Origin: Sphingomonas sp. Leaf208 | GTDB taxonomy: Bacteria; Pseudomonadota; Alphaproteobacteria; Sphingomonadales; Sphingomonadaceae | NCBI RefSeq assembly: GCF_001421415.1 | Contig: NZ_LMKH01000035.1 | Coordinates: 307,655 to 371,654 of the forward strand | Direction of reading: 5' to 3' | Length of the DNA stretch: 64,000 bases | Shown: piece after piece, positions 1 to 8,494 of the stretch | Position numbering within the stretch: the first letter of the stretch is position 1 | How the letters are laid out: every line of letters starts with the position of its first letter | Notes under the pieces: model-generated | Database searches by the model: none | Told to the model about the DNA's origin: nothing | The model's input: only the letters and a program-made list of their open reading frames with translations | Translations under genes and position numbers: made by a program

Positions 1-1
1 C

Positions 2-649
2 GAGGCGGTGCGGCGGCGGCCCTATGCGGTCGTCCTGCTCGACGAGATCGAGAAGGCGCACCCGGACGTCCACGAGATGTTCTTCCAGGTGTTCGACAAG
101 GGCTATATGGAGGATGCGGAAGGGCGCTTCATCGACTTCCGTAACACGTTGATCCTGCTCACCTCGAACATCGGCACCGACACGATCGCGGCGTTGTGTG
201 CGGACGATCTCACCGCGCCGGACGGGCCGGGGCTGGCCGACGCGATCCGCGACGACCTGTTGCAGACCTTTCCGCCAGCCCTGCTCGGTCGGCTCAAGGT
301 ACTCGCCTATCGGCCGCTCGATGCTGCCACGCTGACCGCGATCGTCCGCCTCCAGCTTGGGCGGATTGCCCGGCGGATGGCCGACAATCACGTGATCCGG
401 CTGCGCTGGGACGAGGCGGTCGTCGACCTGATCGTGTCGCGCTGTCGCGAATCGGCATCGGGGGGGCGCATGATCGATGCGATCCTGACCGGTGACGTCT
501 TGCCGGAACTGTCGACGATGGTGCTCCGTGCGCAGGCGCTCGGCGACCTTCCTGCCGAGATCGCGCTGTGCGTCGACGACGACGAACTCGCCTTCCGCGC
601 GATCGAGACGGCCGGGCCGCAGATCGTTCGAGCGGAAGCGGCCGAATAG
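2..649 (+). CDS. tssH: Type VI secretion ATPase TssH/ClpV, C-terminal part (5' truncated by window edge)
   Basis: This is the C-terminal 215 residues of an AAA+ unfoldase, open at the left edge. Visible parts are a Walker B (VVLLDEIEKAHPD), the following loop (FFQVFDKGYMEDAEG), sensor 1 (LILLTSNIGTD), and a lid segment with LLGRLKVLAYRPL and ASGGRMIDAIL. The phrase FRNTLILLTSNIGTD followed by an acidic insert and LLGRL fits the ClpV branch of the ClpB family. ClpV disassembles the contracted TssB/TssC sheath of the type VI secretion system in the cytoplasm so that it can be recycled. The next gene starts one base after the stop, so the two are probably co-transcribed. A plain ClpB chaperone is the alternative, but the adjacent kinase supports T6SS. 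Confidence 0.88.
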   Translation, partial: EAVRRRPYAVVLLDEIEKAHPDVHEMFFQVFDKGYMEDAEGRFIDFRNTLILLTSNIGTDTIAALCADDLTAPDGPGLADAIRDDLLQTFPPALLGRLKVLAYRPLDAATLTAIVRLQLGRIARRMADNHVIRLRWDEAVVDLIVSRCRESASGGRMIDAILTGDVLPELSTMVLRAQALGDLPAEIALCVDDDELAFRAIETAGPQIVRAEAAE

Positions 650-2680
650 ATGGACACCGGCATTCGCGATCCGCACGAGAGTTCGCCGGCGATCGCGGCA
701 GCGTTCGGGTTGAGCGCGGGCACCATCCTGAACGGCATCTACCGGATCGACCGGTTCCTGACGCGTGGCGGCATGGGCGACGTCTATCTCGGCAGCAATG
801 TCGAGACCGAGGAGCTGGTGGCGATCAAGGTCATGTTGCCGCGGCTCGCCGAAGACCCGAAGATCCTGTCGCTGTTCCGCAGCGAGGCGCGACTGCTGAT
901 CCGCGTCGCGCACCCGGCAGTCGCTCAATACCGTGTGTTCGCGCGCGATGCGACGCTCGGCGTGCATTATCTCGTCACCGACTTCATCGACGGCGACGCG
1001 CTGTCCGCGCGCTTGCATGGCGAGGTTCCCGGGCCTGACGAAGTCGCGCGATTGATCCGACGGTTGGCGGGCGGACTGCGAGTCACGCACGAGCTCGGCG
1101 CCGTCCACCGCGACATGTCGCCCGACAACATCCTGCTCCCCGGGGGGCGGATCGACGAGGCCAAGATCATCGATTTTGGCATCGCCAAATATGTCGAGCC
1201 CGATGATCGGACGGTCGTGATCGAGGGCTTCGCTGGCAAGCTTGGCTATGTCGCCCCCGAACAGTTTGGCCTGTACGGCAACCGCATCGGTCCGTGGACC
1301 GACATCTACAGCACCGCGCTCGTCCTGCTCGCCTTCGCGCGGTCCGAACCGATCGACATGGGACGGACCATGTCCGAGGCGATGGAGCGCCGATCCATCG
1401 TGCCGGATCTGTCCGCGCTGCCCGATAGTCTGCATCCTCTGTTCCGCGCCATGCTGCAGCCGGACCCGGCCGAGCGTCCCGCATCGATGGATGCGGTAGT
1501 CGGAGCACTCGATAGCGCACCGATCGTCCGGGCCGCGACGCCTGCCGCGTCGCCGGCCGCTCAACCTGCCACCCGGCCGGACGCGCCGTCGGCCAAGCCG
1601 TCAGCCGCCCCGACGGTCGCGCCGCTCGCCACGCCGAAACGCGCAGGCCGCCCTAAGTCCAGGCCGGCTCGATCGGTCGACAAGAGACTGGTCGTCGCGC
1701 TCGTCACGGTCATCGTCGCGTCGGTGCTGGTATGGCTGGCGTGGCCCGGCACGGGCTCGCAGCCGTCTCGTCCCAAGCCGGCGCCTGCTATTCCCGCATC
1801 ACGGCCTGCAATTGCGTCGGTTCGATCGATGCCGCCTGCAACGCCCTCTGCAACGCCGCCGCAATCCTCCTCACCGGTTGCGCAATCCCCGCCGATCGGC
1901 AGTGCGCTTCCGCCCTTGTCGATCGTTGCGTCTACCAACGCCGACCGGCGTCGGGGAACCGCTCTGTGCCGGAGGAACGGCGGCACGGCGATCACCGCGA
2001 CGATCGACGGCATGGTCGACGCGCGTACGGCAACGCTGGTGTTTGTCTCGCCGTCGGGCAAGCCGCAGACAATCGTTTCGGGCAACGCGGAGCAATGGGC
2101 ACGATCCGCGGATCGGCGTGGGAGGGTTCGACAGGATGGTGCGGGACGATACCGCATACGGTTTTGCGCGAACGAACCGGGGAACGCGGTCCTGGGGGTT
2201 CTCGATGGTGCGTCCTCGTTGCCGGTATTGCCGGCGGCGTCGGCGGGAGCCAGCATCGAACGCTACCGCAGCCTTGCCGTTCGGAAGAACTGGCCCGTGA
2301 TCGTGTCCTGGATCGTCCTTCCGGCGACTGCCCAGACACGAGTCGGTCGGGGATTACCCGGCACGTCCTCGACGCCGATCGCCGACGGTTACCCGGTGCA
2401 GGGGGCGCCCTCCGTCGGAACGGAAACATCTTCGGTTTCCCCGCCGACCAAGGCATCCGCCTTTTGTCGCCGCTACAGAGAGGGGCGCTGGCAGGATGTC
2501 GGGGTACGCAGCCGCGACGCCTGCATTTCCGCCGCGCTAAAGCGTGGGTTCTCGGGCTATGCGCAATACGGCTTTACGGTGCTGCGGCGGTATGACGGTC
2601 ACGTCGAAACCAAGGTAAACGGGCAGTGGGCGCGTCTCGACTCTCGGGCCGACGGCCGCCCGGTGGCATCGTCGCGGTAG
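650..2680 (+). CDS. T6SS-linked transmembrane Ser/Thr protein kinase (PpkA-like)
   Basis: This 676-residue protein has a full Hanks-type kinase domain at about residues 31-285. It shows a glycine loop (TRGGMGDVYLG, 38-48), Lys60, Glu79, HRDMSPDN (153-160) and DFG (175-177). A Pro/Ala-rich linker follows (about 295-340), then one membrane helix (347-366), leaving the kinase in the cytoplasm and about 300 residues outside. The last 70 residues form a small compact region with two cysteines. In T6SS loci, PpkA phosphorylates Fha-type partners to trigger assembly. No Fha protein or PppA phosphatase is visible here; they may lie left of the window. The outer part lacks an obvious von Willebrand A domain, unlike Pseudomonas PpkA. 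The start directly abuts the tssH stop. Confidence 0.85.
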   Translation: MDTGIRDPHESSPAIAAAFGLSAGTILNGIYRIDRFLTRGGMGDVYLGSNVETEELVAIKVMLPRLAEDPKILSLFRSEARLLIRVAHPAVAQYRVFARDATLGVHYLVTDFIDGDALSARLHGEVPGPDEVARLIRRLAGGLRVTHELGAVHRDMSPDNILLPGGRIDEAKIIDFGIAKYVEPDDRTVVIEGFAGKLGYVAPEQFGLYGNRIGPWTDIYSTALVLLAFARSEPIDMGRTMSEAMERRSIVPDLSALPDSLHPLFRAMLQPDPAERPASMDAVVGALDSAPIVRAATPAASPAAQPATRPDAPSAKPSAAPTVAPLATPKRAGRPKSRPARSVDKRLVVALVTVIVASVLVWLAWPGTGSQPSRPKPAPAIPASRPAIASVRSMPPATPSATPPQSSSPVAQSPPIGSALPPLSIVASTNADRRRGTALCRRNGGTAITATIDGMVDARTATLVFVSPSGKPQTIVSGNAEQWARSADRRGRVRQDGAGRYRIRFCANEPGNAVLGVLDGASSLPVLPAASAGASIERYRSLAVRKNWPVIVSWIVLPATAQTRVGRGLPGTSSTPIADGYPVQGAPSVGTETSSVSPPTKASAFCRRYREGRWQDVGVRSRDACISAALKRGFSGYAQYGFTVLRRYDGHVETKVNGQWARLDSRADGRPVASSR

Positions 2681-2687
2681 GCGGGAC

Positions 2688-3527
2688 ATGGCGGGCTATC
2701 CTCATGTCACGATCGGCGGAGCGGTCGGCCGGGGCGGCGGCAATCGGTCGACAGATGTGCGCGCGATCCAGCAATTGCTAAACATTCGGCGATCCGCCTG
2801 GTCGTCGCGGCCTTTGCGCGTGGACGGGATGTGCGGGACCCAAACGCTTCGTGCGATCGCCGAGGCGCAGCACCGCCTCGTCGGTCGACCGCGCGCCGAT
2901 GGACGCATCGACCCGAATGGCCCCACCTTGCGATTGCTCAACGCCATGCGGCCCGTGCCGCGCGCTGCACCCCGCGCGACCTCGACGCCGCCGCCGGTGT
3001 TACCGCGTGCTGTCCTACCACCCACGCCGCGACCGGTATCGCACGCCGTACCGGCCCGGCGTGCTGGCCGCGAGCCCCCCATCGAGGTGATCGATGCGGC
3101 CCGGCAGTCTGAACAGCGCTGGCACGTTCCCGCCTCGATCAGCATTGCCCAGTGGATACTCGAAAGCGGCGAGGGCCGGCATATGCCGCCCGGCTCGAAC
3201 AACCCGTTCGGGATCAAGGCGGCGGCGGGGCAGCCGTCGGTCACGGTGCGCACGCGCGAGGAGACGCGCAGCGGCCGATCCTTCCACATCCGCGCACCGT
3301 TCCGAAAGTTCGCAACCCTGGCCGAGGCGTTCGAAGCGCATGGCCGGCTGCTCGCCACGCACCGAGCCTATGGCGAAGCGCGTCGCCATAGCGATGATCC
3401 CGACGCCTATGCCGACGCACTGACCGGGCGCTACGCTACCGACACCCACTACGGAACATTGCTCAAGACGATCATGCGCAGCCGGGACTTGTACCGCTAC
3501 AACGCGCCGGCAGTAGTCTCGCGATAG
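2688..3527 (+). CDS. Peptidoglycan-binding / glucosaminidase protein, candidate T6SS-associated lysin
   Basis: The 279-residue protein has an N-terminal peptidoglycan-binding-like segment (about 1-90, with DVRAIQQLLN at 23-32 and DGMCGTQT at 46-53). A Pro/Ala-rich linker follows (90-130), then a glucosaminidase-type domain (about 133-270). The probable catalytic Glu is Glu159 in QWILES, followed by SNNPFGIK (170-177), a hallmark of the family that hydrolyses beta-1,4 bonds next to N-acetylglucosamine in peptidoglycan. There is no signal peptide. In a T6SS neighbourhood this fits either a secreted cell-wall effector or an enzyme that opens the producer's own wall for the apparatus. It starts 7 bases after the kinase gene and is likely in the same operon. 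Confidence 0.75.
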   Translation: MAGYPHVTIGGAVGRGGGNRSTDVRAIQQLLNIRRSAWSSRPLRVDGMCGTQTLRAIAEAQHRLVGRPRADGRIDPNGPTLRLLNAMRPVPRAAPRATSTPPPVLPRAVLPPTPRPVSHAVPARRAGREPPIEVIDAARQSEQRWHVPASISIAQWILESGEGRHMPPGSNNPFGIKAAAGQPSVTVRTREETRSGRSFHIRAPFRKFATLAEAFEAHGRLLATHRAYGEARRHSDDPDAYADALTGRYATDTHYGTLLKTIMRSRDLYRYNAPAVVSR

Positions 3528-3528
3528 C

Positions 3529-4017
3529 CTATTTCAGCATGGAGAAACATGCGCCCATCCGGGCAGCGATCGACTGATACCGGTTGGCCGTCTTCGGGTA
3601 TCGCAACTGGAAGATTGCCAACTGGTCGCCGCGTTGCAGCACCTTGCCGTAGAATATCGTTCCGGCTCTATCGGCACCCGACACGACGCGCCAATTGCCA
3701 CGTCCCGCAGCATAGGTCGTTCGACCTTCTCGACCGGCAAGATCAGCTGCGACCTCCTTTGCGGTAGCGTCGATCCCGGAGTTCAGCACGTCGTTGCGGC
3801 CGAAAACGGTGAGCGTTCCACCGTCCGCGGCACGAAATACACGGCCGTCGCCGTTTGGCGCTTCTGCCTGCGCCTTCAGCGCCGCCGGGTAGCAGATTTG
3901 GAATCGATACCGATCGTTTACGTAGCGACCCCATGTATGTTCGGCGTTGGCGGTGCCAGCGTTGAAACCTGCCGCCAAACCAAAGGCCATTACCACGGAT
4001 CGCATAACGAGTTTCAT
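3529..4017 (-). CDS. Exported protein of unknown function, convergent to the T6SS genes
   Basis: The 162-residue protein begins with a signal peptide (MKLVMRSVVMAFGLAAGFNAGTANA is 25 residues, split here as MKLVMRSVVMAFGLAAGF then NAGTANA), giving a mature periplasmic protein from about residue 26. The mature part reads like a small alpha/beta fold with YRFQICYPAAL near the start and MGACFSMLK at the end; its two cysteines (one near each end) could form a disulfide. It ends one base from the stop of the glucosaminidase gene, on the opposite strand. That tight convergence suggests, but does not prove, a link such as a periplasmic protection protein. I do not recognise the family. Confidence 0.7.
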   Translation of the reverse strand: MKLVMRSVVMAFGLAAGFNAGTANAEHTWGRYVNDRYRFQICYPAALKAQAEAPNGDGRVFRAADGGTLTVFGRNDVLNSGIDATAKEVAADLAGREGRTTYAAGRGNWRVVSGADRAGTIFYGKVLQRGDQLAIFQLRYPKTANRYQSIAARMGACFSMLK

Positions 4018-4125
4018 TGGAATACTATCCCGCTCTCAGCGCAAAACTATAATCCTTTGGAAAGGAAAAATAAGTGCCCTCGACCCGATTTAGTAGCGCT
4101 GTCATTGGAGCACTAGGATTAGAAA

Positions 4126-4347
4126 GTGATAACGGCGCGATCGACGTCGGCAGCACCGATCGACGCTGATGCCGCCGTACCCGCAGACGGCGCGGGTTGC
4201 GACGAGAACGAGACGGTGCTGATCGTCAATACCGACATACGGCGACTGTCGAGCGACGAGGAGCTGCTTGCGGTGCCCGGCCCCCCGCCGCCTCCGACCG
4301 ACGCGTCCGCCGAATATGTCAATCGTAGCGTAGAACGGCTCATCTGA
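4126..4347 (+). CDS. Small protein of unknown function upstream of the 4.4 kb unknown gene
   Basis: A 73-residue frame starting with GTG at 4126 has an AGGA motif at 4115-4118, 7 bases before the start. The product is acidic and hydrophilic, with a proline run (PGPPPPPTD) in the second half and no signal peptide or membrane helix. It lies 92 bases before the next plus-strand gene and could be its operon partner, for example an adaptor or immunity-type protein. An antisense frame (4102-4365) of similar length exists, so the coding call is tentative. I do not recognise the family. Confidence 0.42.
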   Translation: MITARSTSAAPIDADAAVPADGAGCDENETVLIVNTDIRRLSSDEELLAVPGPPPPPTDASAEYVNRSVERLI

Positions 4348-4439
4348 AATCCGGCTGAAGCGCACCGAAAGCTATTGCCGTCCTCGTAACCCCGGGCGCG
4401 ACGATCCCGTCGCCACCGTCCAGGAGAGGAGATGGGATC

Positions 4440-5798
4440 GTGCCAGCAGGCCCGCCGCGCGAGAAGATCAAATTGTACACTCACACGCTCGGCGGCGCCC
4501 TGCGTGGCGCGGGTAAGCACGAGTTCGACGATCGCTTCGACGCAATCCCACTGGTTGTCATCGCCGAGGTGCCGAACCGCGTCGCCGCCGACCTCAACAA
4601 GCACGGGCAACTCTACCAGCACGTGTTGGCCCACGTGTCGAAGACAATGCAGGCCATGATTCGAGACAAGATCGCGCCGAAGATAAATCCGTCCTGGCCT
4701 GTGGACGATATCCTGCGGGCAAGCGTCAGCAAGATCTTGGCGGATAATAGCCCGGGTGTCGGAAAAGCGATCGAAGCACAGATCGCCCAGCACTACAGCA
4801 CTCTTGGCGAGTGGCATGCCGTCCGCAAGCACACCGCGATAGACGGCGCCATCGTCACCGTCACGCTTTCACTCAGCGCCGCGGCGTTCGGCCTCTCCGG
4901 CTTTACCATGGGGGTGAGCGGCGCGGCGGCGATCATCGGGCTGGTGCGCGGCATCATCGACGGGATGGAAAAGCTCGTACAATGCTGGAAGACCGTCGAC
5001 GAATGGGGCGTCCGCATCGACAACGACGTGAAATCGCTCGATCGGGCCTATGATCGGGGGATGGGCGCTGGGCGAGCCACCCAGATCGGGGGCGGCGTTC
5101 TTCGGAGCAGTGGCTTGGGCAAGGCCGCGACGCTCGTCAGCGGTCGCGATTTGACGCCGTCGATCGCATCGATCGAGGGCAACATCGCCGTGTATCGCGG
5201 CAAGGTCGCCCATCTTTACGCGTTCCTCGATCGGATGACGATGCGGCTGGTGGAACTGCTCGATCAGCAGCAAGTGCAGGACAACGACCGCGTGGCCCGA
5301 AGCATCGCGGCGCTACTCGAGGGACGCGGCACGGCGCGCGGACGTCTTGTCGGCTTTCGGGGGCGTTACACGATCCCCGTCGGCATCGCGATGTGTGCGG
5401 AGCGCAAGAAGACGGCCGAGACGTATGCGACGAAGCTGCGCGATCTGCGCGCACGTGACGACCGCGCCGGGCTTGTCGCGATGGCAGTACAGGCAGCGGA
5501 GGTAACGACCAACGCAGGCTTTGCCGCGATAAACTACCCCGCGATCTTCAACGGGGCCGGTGGCGGGTCCGCGGCAGCGACCTTCGCGGTGGATGGCGAA
5601 GGATCGGCGGTTACCGCTGCGGCGTTCGGAATGTTCAACGATGCGATCGGGACGCTTAAGGATGCGTTCGGGATCATGAAAGGCGCGCTTCCGGACGATC
5701 CCGGCACCGCGGCCAGGGAACGCGAGGTGCGGCTGGAATTCGCGGCGTTGCCGGGAGCGCCCCCGCGCGCCGCGCCCGCGCGCCGGCACTCGGCCTGA
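4440..5798 (+). CDS. Unknown protein with a central hydrophobic hairpin, possible T6SS effector
   Basis: This 452-residue protein is predicted from a GTG at 4440, preceded by a strong GGAGAGGA site at 4423-4430. An ATG at 4432 belongs to another, short frame. The protein is mostly helical and alanine-rich. Residues about 138-172 form a glycine-rich hydrophobic hairpin (AIVTVTLSLSAAAFGLSGF, then GAAAIIGLVRGIIDGM), as in pore-forming or membrane-inserting proteins. Charged helices follow and a Pro/Ala/Arg tail (PGAPPRAAPARR). There is no signal peptide. Its position beside the T6SS genes makes it a candidate effector or apparatus accessory, but no catalytic motif is visible and I do not recognise the family. 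Confidence 0.72.
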   Translation: MPAGPPREKIKLYTHTLGGALRGAGKHEFDDRFDAIPLVVIAEVPNRVAADLNKHGQLYQHVLAHVSKTMQAMIRDKIAPKINPSWPVDDILRASVSKILADNSPGVGKAIEAQIAQHYSTLGEWHAVRKHTAIDGAIVTVTLSLSAAAFGLSGFTMGVSGAAAIIGLVRGIIDGMEKLVQCWKTVDEWGVRIDNDVKSLDRAYDRGMGAGRATQIGGGVLRSSGLGKAATLVSGRDLTPSIASIEGNIAVYRGKVAHLYAFLDRMTMRLVELLDQQQVQDNDRVARSIAALLEGRGTARGRLVGFRGRYTIPVGIAMCAERKKTAETYATKLRDLRARDDRAGLVAMAVQAAEVTTNAGFAAINYPAIFNGAGGGSAAATFAVDGEGSAVTAAAFGMFNDAIGTLKDAFGIMKGALPDDPGTAAREREVRLEFAALPGAPPRAAPARRHSA

Positions 5799-6022
5799 AA
5801 TCGATATGCGAGAGCCAGGCGCTTTGGCTCGATCATCAACCGCCGCGGGTGTCGCATCCATCGCGTCCGCGTCGGATGGCGCGATCGGTCGCCAACGCGT
5901 GACGCTGGCCAGACGCTACGCCGCGATCCTCTCGACCACCAGCCGCGACTGTTCGGCAAGTTCGATAGGTTCTTTTCAGATTTTGCCCCGTCGCCCGTTG
6001 TCAAAAAGCGCCAGGGCAGAAG
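5799..6022. other. Non-coding gap after the T6SS block
   Basis: I see no convincing gene, repeat or RNA here. Open frames on both strands in this stretch have low-complexity Arg/Ser-rich products typical of random high-GC frames. Confidence 0.5.
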
Positions 6023-7012
6023 TCATTTGCTATCTACTTTACCGAACTCGGTCGCTTCGTTCTCGAAAGCTGAAATTGCGTCCTGCCAAGCGGCATTACC
6101 TGGGTTTAGGGCCGACCACAGGTATGCCCAAACCATGCGTTGCGTGACGCCGAGGCGGTCGGGATCTTCGTCGTCCGTCTCGTTCGCGTCGTAGCCGGCG
6201 ATGCCGCCAAGCCCATGCTTGGCTCCCGCCAAGGTCAGCAAGCTGTCGGCCCCCGGGGCATCGGAAAAGGCATCTGCATGCCAGTCAGCACCGCGGGTCG
6301 TCAGGTGCGGACTAACATCGGCGTCCCCCGATACGACCAGGGTCTTGGTGGTGAGGGTGGAAAAATCGAGTCTGAGCGCGGGGTAGCGCGAGCCCATCGG
6401 TCCGTCGAGGTCTTCGCCGCGACCTAGCCCAGCAAGCAACACGCCCACCTTTACCCTGGAGTCACGCATGTCGCCGTCACGAGCTGCCTCTTTTTGGTCG
6501 CTGAGGCGGGCACCTAGCAGCACGCTTACGGTGTGGCTGCCAAGTGAGTGGCCGACAGCCGCGATCCGATCGTGGTCAAGTCGGCCGGTAAGGACTGGAA
6601 CCGACGCGTCGATAGTTTCCATCTGATCGAGGATGCAGGTCAATTCCTGGACGCGTTCCTGCCAGAACAGGGGGCCGCCTGGCGCATCGGATGCCAGGCC
6701 GCCCACCTTCGAATTTGCGTGCGTGGGCTGGATGACGACGAAGCCGTGCTCCGCCAGGAAGTTCGCAAGCGGTGCGTAACCGTCCTTCGACGATATGTAG
6801 AGCGAGGGGCCGTGTCCGTGCGAAAGCAGGATGATCGGGAGGTCGCGACCGCTCATCGGCGCGGTAATACGGAGTTCGAGTTCTCTCTCGTGATCCGGGA
6901 TCGACAGAGGTACCGGGCTGATCGAGATGGTGGTGACTGCCGCATTCACGGGAAGCCGCCGAGCTTTGTCGATAAGGTTGTTCACGTCATATCTCGCTTC
7001 ATCTGTTTGCAA
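6023..7012 (-). CDS. Alpha/beta hydrolase, dienelactone hydrolase / PAF-acetylhydrolase-like
   Basis: The 329-residue cytoplasmic protein has the alpha/beta-hydrolase layout. An oxyanion-hole turn reads LPIILLSHGHGP (about 58-69). The nucleophile elbow is AAVGHSLGSHT. A late Asp lies in VVSGDADVSP and a likely catalytic His in GAKHGLGGI. It resembles the predicted dienelactone hydrolases that cleave small esters or lactones; the substrate cannot be read from the sequence. It is transcribed divergently from a TetR regulator across an 87-base gap containing a perfect palindrome, so it is very probably controlled by that regulator and induced by its ligand. Confidence 0.82.
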   Translation of the reverse strand: MQTDEARYDVNNLIDKARRLPVNAAVTTISISPVPLSIPDHERELELRITAPMSGRDLPIILLSHGHGPSLYISSKDGYAPLANFLAEHGFVVIQPTHANSKVGGLASDAPGGPLFWQERVQELTCILDQMETIDASVPVLTGRLDHDRIAAVGHSLGSHTVSVLLGARLSDQKEAARDGDMRDSRVKVGVLLAGLGRGEDLDGPMGSRYPALRLDFSTLTTKTLVVSGDADVSPHLTTRGADWHADAFSDAPGADSLLTLAGAKHGLGGIAGYDANETDDEDPDRLGVTQRMVWAYLWSALNPGNAAWQDAISAFENEATEFGKVDSK

Positions 7013-7043
7013 GCCAACGCCGGTTGGCTATTCCGCGCTAGCT

Positions 7044-7083
7044 GGAGCATCGCTCCGCATATCCATATGCGGAGCGATGCTCC
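7044..7083. promoter_or_regulatory. Perfect 40-bp palindrome, probable TetR operator
   Basis: Two exact 19-base arms (7044-7062 and 7065-7083) flank a 2-base centre. Each arm contains a smaller site of its own, GGAGCATCGCTCC at 7044-7056 and GGAGCGATGCTCC at 7071-7083. The sequence therefore offers two near-palindromic half-operators about 27 bp apart, which suits binding by two TetR dimers. It lies in the intergenic space between the divergent hydrolase (start 7012) and tetR (start 7100) genes. Confidence 0.8.
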
Positions 7084-7099
7084 GTATGGCAAGCCGTTT

Positions 7100-7723
7100 A
7101 TGTTGGATGGTACTTTGACGGAACGTGAGAAGACCGCGACAAGCGCGGAAGGAACACCAAAGCGGCGCGTTCGCGCTGACGCCCAGCGCAGTGAAGACGC
7201 TGTGCTGGAGGCGGCCAAAGCTCTCTTTACGGAGGCGGGCGTCGATGCGACGGTGAGGCAGATCGCAGATCGAGCCGGTGTCGGTATGGGCACGCTCTAC
7301 CGTCGCTTTCCAAAGCGATCGGACCTTATTGCCGCGGTATTTCGCCGCGAAGTCGATGCCTGCGCTGCGGAAGCGGCAACACTGGCGACACGCTACACGC
7401 CTGGAGAGGCGCTGGAGCGTTGGCTAAAACGGTATGCGCAATTCCTTGGGACGAAGAAGGGCCTCGCAGTAGCTCTCCACTCTGGCGACCCGGCGTTCGA
7501 CGAGCTGCCAGCCTATTTTCGGGCGCATTTCGAGCCTGCGCTTGCTTCCTTACTCGATGCGGCAGCAGCGACGAAGGAAGTGCGGGACGACGTCGAGCCT
7601 TACGACCTGCTGCGAGCGATTGGGAATCTTGGAGTGGCGACAGGCGAGGATGGCTCTGCGCATGCCGGGCGCATCCTGAACCTGCTAATCGATGGATTAC
7701 GCCACCGGCAGTCACATTCGTGA
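7100..7723 (+). CDS. TetR/AcrR family transcriptional regulator
   Basis: From the ATG at 7100 the product is 207 residues, a normal TetR length. The frame stays open upstream to 6548, but that part is antisense to the hydrolase gene. After a 25-residue polar tail comes the DNA-binding domain: EDAVLEAAKALFTEAG, then the helix-turn-helix DATVRQIADRAGVGMGTLYR and RFPKRSDLIAAVF. The C-terminal helical ligand domain (about 80-200) is less conserved and its ligand is unknown. The palindrome at 7044-7083 ends 17 bases before this start, so the protein probably represses both itself and the divergent hydrolase. Confidence 0.88.
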   Translation: MLDGTLTEREKTATSAEGTPKRRVRADAQRSEDAVLEAAKALFTEAGVDATVRQIADRAGVGMGTLYRRFPKRSDLIAAVFRREVDACAAEAATLATRYTPGEALERWLKRYAQFLGTKKGLAVALHSGDPAFDELPAYFRAHFEPALASLLDAAAATKEVRDDVEPYDLLRAIGNLGVATGEDGSAHAGRILNLLIDGLRHRQSHS

Positions 7724-7943
7724 GCGGATCAGGCAGCCCACATGCGTCCACCCCATCGGCTACTCTTGTTCCTCCTCGCTTACCAAACAAGACTTTGGAA
7801 GCGTGGTATATTTATAATAACCAGCATCGTCGTCAGGAGCCGGCCGGCCAAGCTAATCTGACGAGCAAAAGCGGTGGCACGATCGCCAATGTCTATCGCT
7901 TCAATTATATTGCATCCAATCCGATATACACCTGGAGATAGGT

Positions 7944-8309
7944 ATGTTGTCCCCTACAGCACTCGCGGCCGCGTTCGATAGAGTAACCGACTATTGGTCG
8001 CCGAAGGTGATCGGCCGGGTCAACAACCAGTTGCTAAAGGCTGCAAAGCTGAAGGGCGAGTTGGTCTGGCACGCCCATGACGGGCAAGACGAGCTGTTCT
8101 ATATTGTCAAAGGCTCCCTGCGGATCGAGTTCGAAGATTGTGCGGTTGAGCTCAAGAAAGGGGATTTTTTGACAGTGCCAAGCGGCATTCGGCATAATCC
8201 CGTGGCACAGGACGAGTGTTGGGTCTTGTTGATCGAGCCCGCCGAAACCAAGCACACCGGCGATGAGATGACCTTGCGTACTCGCAGCCTGCAAGAGCAG
8301 CTAAGCTGA
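7944..8309 (+). CDS. Cupin domain protein
   Basis: This 121-residue single-domain cupin has the two conserved metal-binding motifs. The first is WHAHDGQDELFYIVKG, with two His and a Glu, followed by SLRIEFED. The second is DFLTVPSGIRHNPVA, with the final His. It resembles the small mannose-6-phosphate-isomerase-like cupins, which bind a metal and act as sugar isomerases, oxygenases or sensors; the reaction cannot be assigned. It begins 220 bases after tetR with no obvious operon partner. The upstream gap (7724-7943) is noticeably AT-richer than the rest of the window and holds no gene I can support. Confidence 0.8.
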   Translation: MLSPTALAAAFDRVTDYWSPKVIGRVNNQLLKAAKLKGELVWHAHDGQDELFYIVKGSLRIEFEDCAVELKKGDFLTVPSGIRHNPVAQDECWVLLIEPAETKHTGDEMTLRTRSLQEQLS

Positions 8310-8494
8310 ACCTCCATCCGCGGCTTTCAAGGAGAACCTCCGCTGCTTCCAAATGACGGCGTTCGTAAGCCGGTAGCCGAACGTCAGAGCGGTAAATTCG
8401 CCAAGATGAACGAGCGTCCGAATCCGGGAAGTAGGAAAGAGCGCCTGCGTGTCGGGACATGGGTCTTCCCATCCCGGCCAACGGCGCAAGCAGC

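Noticed and set aside
5806..6147. 113-residue plus-strand frame after the T6SS block
   Set aside because: Arg/Ser-rich product without structure, and its end overlaps the hydrolase gene antisense.
6548..7099. Upstream extension of the TetR gene
   Set aside because: It is antisense to the hydrolase and crosses the operator palindrome; TetR length is right from 7100.
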